Shown here: positions 1-5,294 of the stretch, piece after piece
How the letters are laid out: each line of letters starts with the position of its first letter
Numbering within the stretch: the stretch's first letter is position 1
DNA from: an uncultured Planctomycetaceae bacterium
GTDB lineage: Bacteria; Planctomycetota; Phycisphaerae; UBA1845; UTPLA1
NCBI GenBank assembly: GCA_938008425.1
Contig: CALLKH010000226.1
Span: forward strand, 1-6,117
DNA: 6,117 nucleotides
Reading direction: 5' to 3'
The notes under the pieces: generated by a model
Told to the model about the DNA's origin: nothing
The model's input: the letters and a program-made list of their open reading frames with translations, nothing else
The model's database searches: none
Program-made: the position numbers and the translations under genes

Positions 1-798
1 GTGAGGATTCGCCTTGTACTTGTCGAGCAGCAGCTTGCTCACGGTGATCTCGGCCACGTCTTCATCCTCGACATCCACCAGTCGAAGGTCACCCGCGAGA
101 TCGGGCTCGACCTCCTGCGGGCTGAGAATATGAACCGCGTAGATGTCCATCTCGCGGCCGAGCAGATAGCGGAACCCCGCCTCGACGCCCGCCTTGTCCA
201 TGAAGTCCGAAAGCACGAGCACGACGCCCTTCTGACGCTGCCGCATGGCGAATTCCTTAGCCGCGCGCGAGAAGTGGCTTTTGCCCTCGAGCGGGAGATT
301 CTCCAGGAAGCGAATGACCTGCGGCATCATCCGGCGCCCGCGCAGGCCGGACTGCATCGAGACGATGCCGTCGGCATAGGCGCACAGATTCACGCGATCC
401 AGGTTGCACAGGCCGATGTAGCCCATCGCGGCCGCGACGCGCTTGGCGTAGAGACCCTTGGACGGTTCGCCCTCGTCCATGGACTTTGAGACGTCAATGA
501 TGATGGAGACGTTGAGATCTTCCTCTTCCAGAAAGAGCTTGAGGAAAAGACGATCGAGCCGGGCGTAGATGTTCCAGTCGATGTGGCGAAGATCGTCGCC
601 CATGACGTAGTTTCGATAATCCGCAAATTCGGAACTCTCGCCGCGTCGCTTGCTCTTGCGTTCGCCCTTTTGTCGACTGGCATGAATCTTGCGCGAAATA
701 ATTTCGAGCTGTTCAAGCCGGGCCATGAAGTCCGGATCGAACAGGGAATTTCCCTTGGTTCGGCCCGTGGGCGACGTTGACGGCGAGACGTCCGGCAT
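1..798 (-). CDS. DUF58 family protein (MoxR-associated, vWA-like), C-terminus cut by window edge
   Basis: Translating the minus strand from ATG at 798 gives 266 residues with no stop before the edge. Residues 67-80 carry the DUF58 signature (Gly-Asp-Asp-x-Arg-x-Ile-Asp-Trp-Asn-x-x-Ala-Arg). A vWA-type metal-site motif follows, DVSKSM at 102-107 (Asp-x-Ser-x-Ser), and a second vWA-like strand ends in LSDF at 196-199. Family members are usually encoded beside a MoxR AAA+ ATPase and are thought to work with it in assembly or metal-dependent maturation; that partner is not in view. No transmembrane segment is visible, so this looks like the short cytoplasmic form of about 290-310 residues, with roughly 30-40 missing. 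The frame stays open upstream past 960 but has no ATG, GTG or TTG there, so 798 is the only credible start. The Shine-Dalgarno is weak (AGGG about 7 nt before ATG). The family call is firm; the cellular role is unknown. Confidence 0.9.
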   Translation of the reverse strand, partial: MPDVSPSTSPTGRTKGNSLFDPDFMARLEQLEIISRKIHASRQKGERKSKRRGESSEFADYRNYVMGDDLRHIDWNIYARLDRLFLKLFLEEEDLNVSIIIDVSKSMDEGEPSKGLYAKRVAAAMGYIGLCNLDRVNLCAYADGIVSMQSGLRGRRMMPQVIRFLENLPLEGKSHFSRAAKEFAMRQRQKGVVLVLSDFMDKAGVEAGFRYLLGREMDIYAVHILSPQEVEPDLAGDLRLVDVEDEDVAEITVSKLLLDKYKANPH

Positions 799-894
799 AT
801 TGGCCCTGTTACGACCGCGTGAGCGGCGGGGTTCTGGCGGGCGATCTGGGAGCGTGAAATCCGGCCCGCTACGGTTGAACGCTCCGACTCGTCG

Positions 895-900
895 ATTATA
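895..900 (-). promoter_or_regulatory. -10 element TATAAT for the DUF58 gene
   Basis: The minus strand reads an exact TATAAT at 900-895, about 100 nt before the DUF58 start codon, implying a 5' leader of roughly 90 nt. No good -35 hexamer lies 16-18 bp upstream (about 917-923), so the promoter may be weak or activator-dependent. It sits back to back with the clpS promoter. Confidence 0.45.
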
Positions 901-936
901 ACGAAAGGACGGCTCCGCGACATCAGCCGGGCAAAC

Positions 937-966
937 TTGCCTCGCGGAAACCGGCGAAGCTATACT
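937..966 (+). promoter_or_regulatory. Sigma70-like promoter for clpS
   Basis: The candidate -35 is TTGCCT at 937-942 (4 of 6 consensus) and the candidate -10 is TATACT at 961-966 (5 of 6), separated by 18 bp. Transcription would begin near 973, leaving about 30 nt before the ATG at 1005. A small inverted repeat, GGGT at 970-973 with ACCC at 980-983, overlaps the predicted start site and could be an operator or a short leader hairpin; that is speculative. Confidence 0.5.
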
Positions 967-1004
967 TTGGGGTAGATTAACCCGCTTCCCGAGGAGTGGC
1001 GACC

Positions 1005-1328
1005 ATGGCGAAGGAAAACAAAGGACGGTCGGATTCAATGGAGACCCGCAAACCCGCTGCCGTTGCAGCGCCTGAAAAAACGCGCCCGCGACACCTGCCG
1101 CAGTACAAGGTCATCCTTCACAACGATGACACCAACGACATCGAGAAGGTCATCGAGACGATCGTCATGCTGACGCCGCTCAACAAGGAGGACGCCGAGC
1201 GATGCACCGCCGAGGCTGACAAGACCGGCTGCGCGCTGGTGCTCGTGATCCATCGCGAACGAGCGGAGCTTTACCAGGAGCAGTTCCAGAGCCGGAACCT
1301 GACGGTCACGATCGAACCGGCCGAGTAA
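1005..1328 (+). CDS. clpS: ClpS-like ATP-dependent Clp protease adaptor
   Basis: This is a 107-residue protein: a charged, poorly conserved tail (1-31) followed by the ClpS core (about 33-107). In the family the core docks on the ClpA/ClpC N-domain and delivers N-end-rule substrates to the Clp protease. Core marks are YKVILHNDD at 34-42, with pocket residues Asn40, Asp41 and Asp42, the AEL helix at 87-89 and the closing strand VTIEPAE at 101-107. Two pocket positions differ from E. coli ClpS. The gatekeeper Met is Ile46. The pocket His, normally in a Val/Ala-His pair, is Asp72 (codon GAC at 1218-1220). ATG at 1005 is preferred because GAGGAG at 991-996 lies 8 nt upstream; an in-frame GTG at 996 overlaps that site and would add only three residues. 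No clpA or clpC is in view. Family membership is well supported. True N-degron binding is uncertain because of the pocket changes. Confidence 0.87.
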   Translation: MAKENKGRSDSMETRKPAAVAAPEKTRPRHLPQYKVILHNDDTNDIEKVIETIVMLTPLNKEDAERCTAEADKTGCALVLVIHRERAELYQEQFQSRNLTVTIEPAE

Positions 1329-1358
1329 GCCGGCGATGGTGTTTCAATGAACATTCGA

Positions 1359-1395
1359 AAGCCGGCGGCAAATGGCCGTCGGCTTCTTTCTTTTC
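1359..1395 (+). terminator. Intrinsic terminator between clpS and the DUF983 gene
   Basis: An 11-bp stem (1359-1369 with 1375-1385, one G-U pair) closes a 5-nt loop and is followed by the T-rich run CTTTCTTTTC at 1386-1395. It starts 30 nt after the clpS stop. It ends only 10 nt before the next start codon, so it may act as an attenuator for that gene as well as the end of clpS. Confidence 0.8.
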
Positions 1396-1405
1396 ACGAG
1401 GCAGC

Positions 1406-1777
1406 GTGACCGAGCCCACTTCCGAATCGAGCCCCCGCCGATCCTGGCGGGAACTGATTTCCTGTGCATGGAAGAAAGAGTGTCCGCGTTGCCGCATCGG
1501 CCGGCTCTTTCGAACTTGGTACACGCTGAACGAGCGATGTCCGTCGTGCTCGTATTCCCTTGAACATGCCGAGGGGAACACCTGGTTCTTCATGTACGTG
1601 AGCAGCGGCGCTGTCGTGGGATTGGCGTTTCTCTACATGCTCTTCTTTCCCCCGGCCAACACCGTGGTTGGCTGGCTGACGATCATGCCGGCCGCCGGCG
1701 CCATCATGTTCGCCACATTGCCGCATCGCAAAGCGCTGGCGATCATGTTCGAGTACTACCTCGATCCGGATTCGTGA
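1406..1777 (+). CDS. DUF983 family small membrane protein with zinc-ribbon-like cysteines
   Basis: This 123-residue protein has a basic N-terminal region, then CPRC at 26-29 and CPSC at 45-48, a four-cysteine arrangement expected to bind zinc. Two hydrophobic segments follow at about 62-83 and 86-105. The cysteine pairs, the GRLFRTW stretch at 32-38 between them and the two following helices match DUF983, a family of unknown function found in many bacteria. Both cysteine pairs are intact. The start is GTG at 1406. GAGG at 1398-1401 is only 4 nt upstream, a short spacing, and no in-frame alternative start precedes the cysteine motif. With the clpS terminator ending at 1395, there is no room for a promoter giving a normal leader, so expression probably depends on read-through from clpS or on a start within the hairpin. 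Function unknown. Confidence 0.85.
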   Translation: MTEPTSESSPRRSWRELISCAWKKECPRCRIGRLFRTWYTLNERCPSCSYSLEHAEGNTWFFMYVSSGAVVGLAFLYMLFFPPANTVVGWLTIMPAAGAIMFATLPHRKALAIMFEYYLDPDS

Positions 1778-1780
1778 GGC

Positions 1781-1798
1781 GCGACACCTCGGTGTCGC
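1781..1798. repeat. Perfect inverted repeat just after the DUF983 stop
   Basis: GCGACACC at 1781-1788 and GGTGTCGC at 1791-1798 are exact reverse complements separated by 2 nt, beginning 3 nt after the stop codon. As RNA this would fold as a 7-bp stem with a 4-nt loop. No U-tract follows, so it is either a weak or Rho-assisted 3' end or a palindromic protein-binding site. Confidence 0.5.
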
Positions 1799-1997
1799 AG
1801 GCCGCGAATCTCCGCGAGATGGCGTCATCCACGCCGCGCCTCAACGTTCGGCCGCCCTCCGTCAGGGGACCGGCGACCGCGGCGAAAAGCACTGCAAATA
1901 TAGCACTTCTTGCACACGCACAATCGCGCAACGAGCTCGTGCTTCACAATCTCAATACTCGGGATCATCTCTGAATCTTGAGCCGTGTTCGTATTCA

Positions 1998-2019
1998 CCC
2001 TGCTCCTGACGGAGCTGGG
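1998..2019. repeat. Interrupted inverted repeat in the convergent gap
   Basis: CCC-T-GCTCC at 1998-2006 pairs with GGAGC-T-GGG at 2011-2019 around a TGAC loop, with a single T-T (or A-A on the other strand) mismatch. It lies 26-47 nt past the stop of the minus-strand gene and could be part of its 3' end. There is no T-run on either side. Confidence 0.35.
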
Positions 2020-2031
2020 CTAAACGGTGAC

Positions 2032-2049
2032 ACCCGAACCGGGTTTATT
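2032..2049 (+). terminator. Weak hairpin with TTATT tail, possible plus-strand terminator
   Basis: ACCCG at 2032-2036 pairs with CGGGT at 2040-2044 around a 3-nt loop, followed by TTATT on the plus strand. The stem is short (5 bp). It overlaps the stop codon of the minus-strand gene and lies 254 nt beyond the DUF983 stop, where it could stop read-through into the convergent gene. Confidence 0.25.
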
Positions 2050-2782
2050 GCGAGAGACCAGAATTGCTGATCGTCGCCCGGGCGCCTGTCTGGCTGGATT
2101 GCTCGCCGATGTAGCGAAGATTGAGTCCGCCTGCGGCGTCGAGCGTGACCTCCCAGACCTGCCCCTTCTTCACGCGAACCGACGGCGCTTCGCACTGTGC
2201 AACGCGAATGCCATACTCCTTCGCCAGCTCAGGCGTCGACACCACTTCCCAGAACCGGCTCCACGCGAAGCGGTCGGCCGCCTGCGTCGTCGGCTCGTCA
2301 CCGACCAGGATCGGCGCCGTCTGATCGAGCGGATGGCCGGCGCTCGGCGCCTGATCGTTGCCGAACGCCCGGCGGAAGAGCGCAAGATTGGTGGATCGAC
2401 CCGGCGCATCACGGCCGATGAGGTCGTAATCAAACTTGACGACCATGGCCTCAAAATAAACCTGCTCACCGCGAAGCTGGAGCACCTCGACCGGGCCGAG
2501 AATGCCGGTGGGAGAAATCTGCTGCCAGTGAAGCACCGAGACCGGCCCGCCCTGGGCATCGCGATCCTGATCAATCACGTTCACCTGGGCGACGCGCCGC
2601 GAAGCGGAGAGGCGCTGGGCGTACAGCAGCATCTCGGCCTTCTCGCGCTCGAGTTGATCGATGCGGGCGTTGAGTTCGCGAATCTTGAAAACGGAGAACT
2701 GGTCCGTCGCCACGATGGAGACGAACATCAGCACGAGTGTGCCGAAGGCGATCTTGAACCAGCGAATACGGGGAAGTAGCAA
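2045..2782 (-). CDS. Membrane-anchored coiled-coil protein of unknown function
   Basis: I do not recognise a named family. The 245-residue product has a short basic N-terminus, one hydrophobic segment at about 9-26, a heptad-like coiled coil at about 30-66 (rich in Glu, Arg and Leu), and then a mixed alpha/beta domain of about 180 residues with one cysteine (Cys197). This predicts a single-pass protein with most of its mass outside the cytoplasm. The FGNDQAP stretch at 140-146 and the WSRFWEV stretch at 174-180 are the most motif-like parts and would be useful search seeds. The start is TTG at 2782, fixed by GGAG at 2793-2790 with 7-nt spacing; the first in-frame Met (Met19) would cut the membrane segment. 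The gene lies 277 nt downstream of the methyltransferase gene on the same strand. The reading frame is convincing: no internal stops, sensible topology and a good ribosome site. The overlapping plus-strand frame has none of these. Confidence 0.85.
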   Translation of the reverse strand: MLLPRIRWFKIAFGTLVLMFVSIVATDQFSVFKIRELNARIDQLEREKAEMLLYAQRLSASRRVAQVNVIDQDRDAQGGPVSVLHWQQISPTGILGPVEVLQLRGEQVYFEAMVVKFDYDLIGRDAPGRSTNLALFRRAFGNDQAPSAGHPLDQTAPILVGDEPTTQAADRFAWSRFWEVVSTPELAKEYGIRVAQCEAPSVRVKKGQVWEVTLDAAGGLNLRYIGEQSSQTGARATISNSGLSQ

Positions 2783-2789
2783 CGCTCGT

Positions 2790-2793
2790 CTCC
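2790..2793 (-). promoter_or_regulatory. Ribosome-binding site deciding a TTG start
   Basis: GGAG on the minus strand lies 7 nt before TTG at 2782-2780. No ATG or GTG in this frame gives a product keeping the full N-terminal membrane helix, so this site settles the start. Confidence 0.6.
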
Positions 2794-2800
2794 AGTCGGC

Positions 2801-2812
2801 GGGAGGCCTCCC
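2801..2812. repeat. 12-bp perfect palindrome upstream of the TTG-started gene
   Basis: GGGAGGCCTCCC is exactly self-complementary and ends 18 nt before the start codon of the 2045-2782 gene. It could be an operator half-site pair, or could fold in the mRNA leader next to the ribosome-binding site. Chance occurrence in GC-rich DNA is not excluded. Confidence 0.35.
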
Positions 2813-3059
2813 CCGCTTCTACACTTCTATCGGGCGAAGGTCCCGCCGGTTCGCGTTTGAAGGCGGCTCGGCGGCCGATACAGGAAGCGGGCGCCCGTGG
2901 TGAATTGTAGGAGGTCCGAAAACCCCCGGCGACGTCAATTATCCGGCCCGCAATCGGCCTCGGACCACCGATCGATCCGCTCAGGTCGCGATCGTGCCGC
3001 CCGGAACCCAAAAAGTGTCATCGCTGAGGCATCCGGAATGGATGAACGGCCGGCCGGGC

Positions 3060-3758
3060 TTACTTTCGCCGGAATCGCATGATGTAGTTCTCATCGAGGT
3101 ATCCCGTCTCGACGCCGAGGGGAACCGATTCAAACCCGCACGACTCGATCTCCTCGCGAAACACCTCTTCACCGGCGCGGACGTGATCCAGAATCCACTC
3201 ACGGCTTTTGCCCTCGATGCGGATGAAATCGACGACGAACAACTCGCCGCCCGGCTTCATCGCGTTTCTCAGCGAACGCATCGTGCTGAGCGGGTACTCA
3301 AAATGATGATAGGTGTCGCAGATGAAGGCCCTGTCGATCATCCCCGGCGCCAGCCCGACCGAGTCGGCCGAACATCGGACCGTCACGATGTTGTCGAGGT
3401 TGCGCTCCTTCGCCTTCGCCGCGATGTGTTCGACGAATTCATCCGAGATATCCACCGCGTACACCCGGCCGCCGGGCTTGACGCACTCCGCGAAGAGCAG
3501 CGAGAAAAAGCCGGTGCCGGCGCCGATGTCGGCCACCTTCATCCCCGGCTGGAGATTCATGGCCGCGGCGATCCGCTCACGCTCACGATAGACTTCGCGG
3601 CTTTCACCCTCGAAACGCTCCACCCACTTCGAGACATCGACGTCGCCCTCGAATTCCTTGTTGATGCCGGGTTTGACGCTGGCCTCGTGCGGCGTGCAGG
3701 CGGACGAAAGCAAAGCTAAGAGACAAACTGCGGAAAGAATGCGGAATTGACGTCTCAT
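3060..3758 (-). CDS. Exported class I SAM-dependent methyltransferase, putative lipoprotein
   Basis: This 232-residue protein begins with a signal peptide: Arg2-Arg3, a hydrophobic core at 7-17 and LLSSAC at 16-21, a lipobox-like site with Cys21 as the lipidated residue. The mature part is a Rossmann-type methyltransferase. Motif I, DIGAGTG, is at 77-83. The acidic ribose-binding residue is Asp103 in AVDIS (101-105). The post-II strand AFICDTYHHF is at 144-153, and the post-III PGGELFVVDF is at 169-178. All SAM-binding marks are intact, so it should be active; the substrate cannot be told. Close relatives that I recall with the same TYHH motif are often annotated only as methyltransferase-domain proteins, some with signal peptides. 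ATG at 3758 is chosen because AGGAG at 3767-3771 is 8 nt upstream and it places the signal at the N-terminus. A longer frame from 3839 lacks a ribosome site, buries the signal and would read through the candidate promoter. Confidence 0.9.
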   Translation of the reverse strand: MRRQFRILSAVCLLALLSSACTPHEASVKPGINKEFEGDVDVSKWVERFEGESREVYRERERIAAAMNLQPGMKVADIGAGTGFFSLLFAECVKPGGRVYAVDISDEFVEHIAAKAKERNLDNIVTVRCSADSVGLAPGMIDRAFICDTYHHFEYPLSTMRSLRNAMKPGGELFVVDFIRIEGKSREWILDHVRAGEEVFREEIESCGFESVPLGVETGYLDENYIMRFRRK

Positions 3759-4106
3759 CGTGGGTTCTCCTGTCGATCTGACCGGCCATGGTATCGCACG
3801 GGCGAGGCATGGGGTCAAGATGGCGAAAACCTGTTTCACCTTTCAAGACATGCCGAATAGCCGTTTTGGGGGGCGTGAGGGGATGAATTCCGGCCCGTTC
3901 ATCAGGGAAACGCGTCGCGCCGGTCCTTCCGCGCGCCGAGACGCGGCCCGTCGACCAGTTTAGTATGGTGACCCGACGCGGGGCCGATCAATCAAACACC
4001 TGGCTGGAGCCGAACTTGGCGTCGGCCCGCGATGGGCGCTTCGAAATGCAACGAGCGCCGCACGGCCCGGCCTGCGGCGACACCTTTCAAACCACGGAGA
4101 AATTGA
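3759..4106. other. Divergent intergenic region between the methyltransferase and DUF6263-like genes
   Basis: This 348-nt region holds the minus-strand promoter above and the ribosome site for the plus-strand gene (GGAG at 4096-4099, 7 nt before ATG 4107). I could not find a convincing plus-strand promoter: TAGTAT at 3961-3966 is a 4-of-6 -10 match without a -35. There are minor GC-rich repeats. CGCGTC at 3911-3916 can pair with GACGCG at 3940-3945, and GACGCGG recurs at 3940-3946 and 3975-3981. No coding sequence is supported. Confidence 0.55.
3790..3818 (-). promoter_or_regulatory. Sigma70-like extended -10 promoter for the methyltransferase gene
   Basis: On the minus strand, TTGACC at 3818-3813 (5 of 6 consensus) is followed after exactly 17 bp by GATACC at 3795-3790 (3 of 6). 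The -10 is preceded by TGC, an extended -10 element that can compensate for a poor hexamer. Transcription would start near 3783, about 25 nt before ATG 3758, leaving just enough leader for the AGGAG site. Confidence 0.5.
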
Positions 4107-5204
4107 ATGACGGGTAAATCAGTACGGAAGACCGTTTGCGGGATGACCATTCTGGCGACACTGGCCGGCTTCACCGCGGCCGCGACGGCCGGCGACAAGG
4201 TGATGCTCAAGTCTCGCTACAAGCCCGGCGAGAAGATTTACTACCAGAGCAAGAGCAACATCATCCAGACCATCAAGGCGCCGATGGGCGAAATGGAATT
4301 CTCGATGAACCAGCTTCGCGGCGACGTGATGACGGTCGTTTCGTCCTCCAAGACGGAATCGAAGCTGACCTCGGCGATGGATCGCATGAGTTTTGAAATG
4401 AGCATGCCGATGATGGGCGACCTGAAGTACGACTCCGATATTCCCAGCATGGAAGAGGCGCCGCCGATTCGGGACCTGTTCAAGCCGATGCTCGGTGAGG
4501 CCCTGACGTTCACGCTCGACGGCAACAACAAGGTCAGCAGCGTCGGCGGCGTTCAGGAGCTTATTCGCAAAGTGGAGGAAGGCTCCCAGGGCAACCCGTT
4601 CATCCAGGGATTCAAGCAGGCCTTCACCGAGGAGGAGGTCAAGCAGGAAATCGATCAGCTCAACACCCGAATGCTGCCCAACCGGGAGATCGAAGTCGGC
4701 GGAACCCGGACCGCCCAGATTGAAGAATCGCTCGGACAGCTCGGCAAGACCGCCACCTTCGACTGCACCTTCAAGCTCGATCGAATCGGCGACCGCGGCG
4801 GCGTTCGATCCGCCTTCATCTCCTTCACGGGAAAGCCGAAGTCACTCAACGACAAAATCGAAATCCCCGGCGGCGGCCTGCCGGCCGGACTGAAGATCAA
4901 GGGCGGTAAATTGAAAGGCGAGATCGCCTTTGACATCGAACGCGGCGTGGTGGTCAAGCGCTCTCGGCAGGTGGAATGTGACGTCGGCATGCCCGAACCG
5001 GAGAAGAACGCAGAAGGCGACGCCCCGGCGCCCATGAATTTCTCGGCCAAGACCCTTTCGACGCATTCCAGCGTCATGATGTCCATGAAAGATCGCGAAG
5101 AGGAACGAAAGAAGAATGCCAAACTCGCCGCGGAGCTGAAGGCTCGCGAGGAAAAGGAGTTCGACGGCGAGGATACAGACGACGACGACGATTCGGAAGA
5201 ATAG
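4107..5204 (+). CDS. Secreted DUF6263-like protein with poly-acidic C-terminal tail
   Basis: This is a 365-residue protein with an N-terminal signal peptide: Lys4, Arg7 and Lys8, a hydrophobic core at 10-25, and likely cleavage after Ala28 in ATA-GD. The mature body (about 30-325) alternates short beta-type strands with charged loops. Its opening RYKPGEKIYYQ (37-47) and its overall plan resemble secreted proteins labelled DUF6263 in planctomycetes and Bacteroidetes; this is family resemblance only, and the function is unknown. Methionines cluster at 60-67 and 91-103. The C-terminus is odd: a Lys/Glu-rich helix at about 328-351 followed by an almost wholly acidic tail at 352-365. Mature cysteines are only Cys220 and Cys291, which could form a disulfide outside the cytoplasm. 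The start has GGAG 7 nt upstream. It may be the first gene of an operon with the propeller gene 90 nt downstream. Confidence 0.87.
   Translation: MTGKSVRKTVCGMTILATLAGFTAAATAGDKVMLKSRYKPGEKIYYQSKSNIIQTIKAPMGEMEFSMNQLRGDVMTVVSSSKTESKLTSAMDRMSFEMSMPMMGDLKYDSDIPSMEEAPPIRDLFKPMLGEALTFTLDGNNKVSSVGGVQELIRKVEEGSQGNPFIQGFKQAFTEEEVKQEIDQLNTRMLPNREIEVGGTRTAQIEESLGQLGKTATFDCTFKLDRIGDRGGVRSAFISFTGKPKSLNDKIEIPGGGLPAGLKIKGGKLKGEIAFDIERGVVVKRSRQVECDVGMPEPEKNAEGDAPAPMNFSAKTLSTHSSVMMSMKDREEERKKNAKLAAELKAREEKEFDGEDTDDDDDSEE
5177..5191 (+). repeat. Short GAC trinucleotide run encoding the Asp tail
   Basis: Four GAC units followed by GAT near the 3' end of the DUF6263-like gene encode a run of Asp (residues 358-362). 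In-frame gain or loss of units would change tail length without breaking the gene. Confidence 0.6.
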
Positions 5205-5217
5205 TCGTCCGCAAAGT

Positions 5218-5252
5218 TGCGGCCCGGCGCCGAAGAAAGCCCCCCGGCCGCA
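5218..5252 (+). repeat. Intercistronic inverted repeat
   Basis: TGCGGCC at 5218-5224 pairs exactly with GGCCGCA at 5246-5252 across a 21-nt loop, in the 90-nt spacer between the DUF6263-like gene and the propeller gene. There is no U-tract, so it is not an intrinsic terminator. It could be an mRNA-stabilising or processing hairpin, or chance. Confidence 0.35.
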
Positions 5253-5294
5253 CGCGCCTCACAATCCTCCGATCCCAATCAAGGAGATGAAAAC

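Larger units (their letters stand above)
1778..2044. other. Convergent intergenic region, no gene recognised
   Basis: This 267-nt gap lies between the 3' ends of the DUF983 gene (plus) and the 2045-2782 gene (minus). It holds three short inverted repeats, listed separately, and an AT-richer patch near 1893-1905. Short open frames crossing it have no ribosome-binding site and no recognisable protein features. Confidence 0.6.
2783..3059. other. Spacer between the two minus-strand genes
   Basis: This 277-nt spacer has no gene I can support. It holds the ribosome site and palindrome listed above. On the minus strand it also has a TACAAT hexamer (2909-2904) and a TTGACG hexamer (2938-2933) that lie 23 bp apart, too far for a normal sigma70 promoter. 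A run of five T on the minus strand near 3010-3015, downstream of the methyltransferase stop, lacks an adjacent stem. Confidence 0.5.

Noticed and set aside
1..489. 162-codon open frame on the plus strand at the left edge
   Set aside because: It is antisense to the DUF58 coding region with His/Leu/Ala-rich shadow composition.
390..923. 177-codon open frame on the minus strand
   Set aside because: It overlaps the DUF58 gene in another frame and is Ser/Arg/Thr-rich. The DUF58 signature is in the other frame.
1774..1974. 66-codon plus-strand frame overlapping the DUF983 stop
   Set aside because: It runs through an intergenic gap with inverted repeats, and has no ribosome site and no recognisable protein features.
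2027..2779. 250-codon open frame on the plus strand
   Set aside because: It lies wholly antisense to the 2045-2782 gene, has Arg/Ala/His-rich low-complexity composition typical of a GC-rich shadow frame, and has no ribosome site. The minus frame has a signal-anchor helix, coiled coil and ribosome site.
2904..2938. TTGACG and TACAAT hexamers on the minus strand
   Set aside because: They are good individual matches, but the 23-bp spacing is too long for a normal sigma70 promoter.
2994..3719. 241-codon open frame on the plus strand
   Set aside because: It is antisense to the methyltransferase, whose motifs are unmistakable, and has no recognisable protein features.
3759..3839. 27-codon N-terminal extension of the methyltransferase from ATG 3839
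   Set aside because: No ribosome site precedes it, it would bury the signal peptide, and it overlaps the candidate promoter at 3790-3818.
4655..5278. 207-codon Ser-rich open frame on the minus strand
   Set aside because: It is the reverse of the Asp/Glu/Lys-rich DUF6263-like gene; the Ser runs are complements of Asp/Glu codons.
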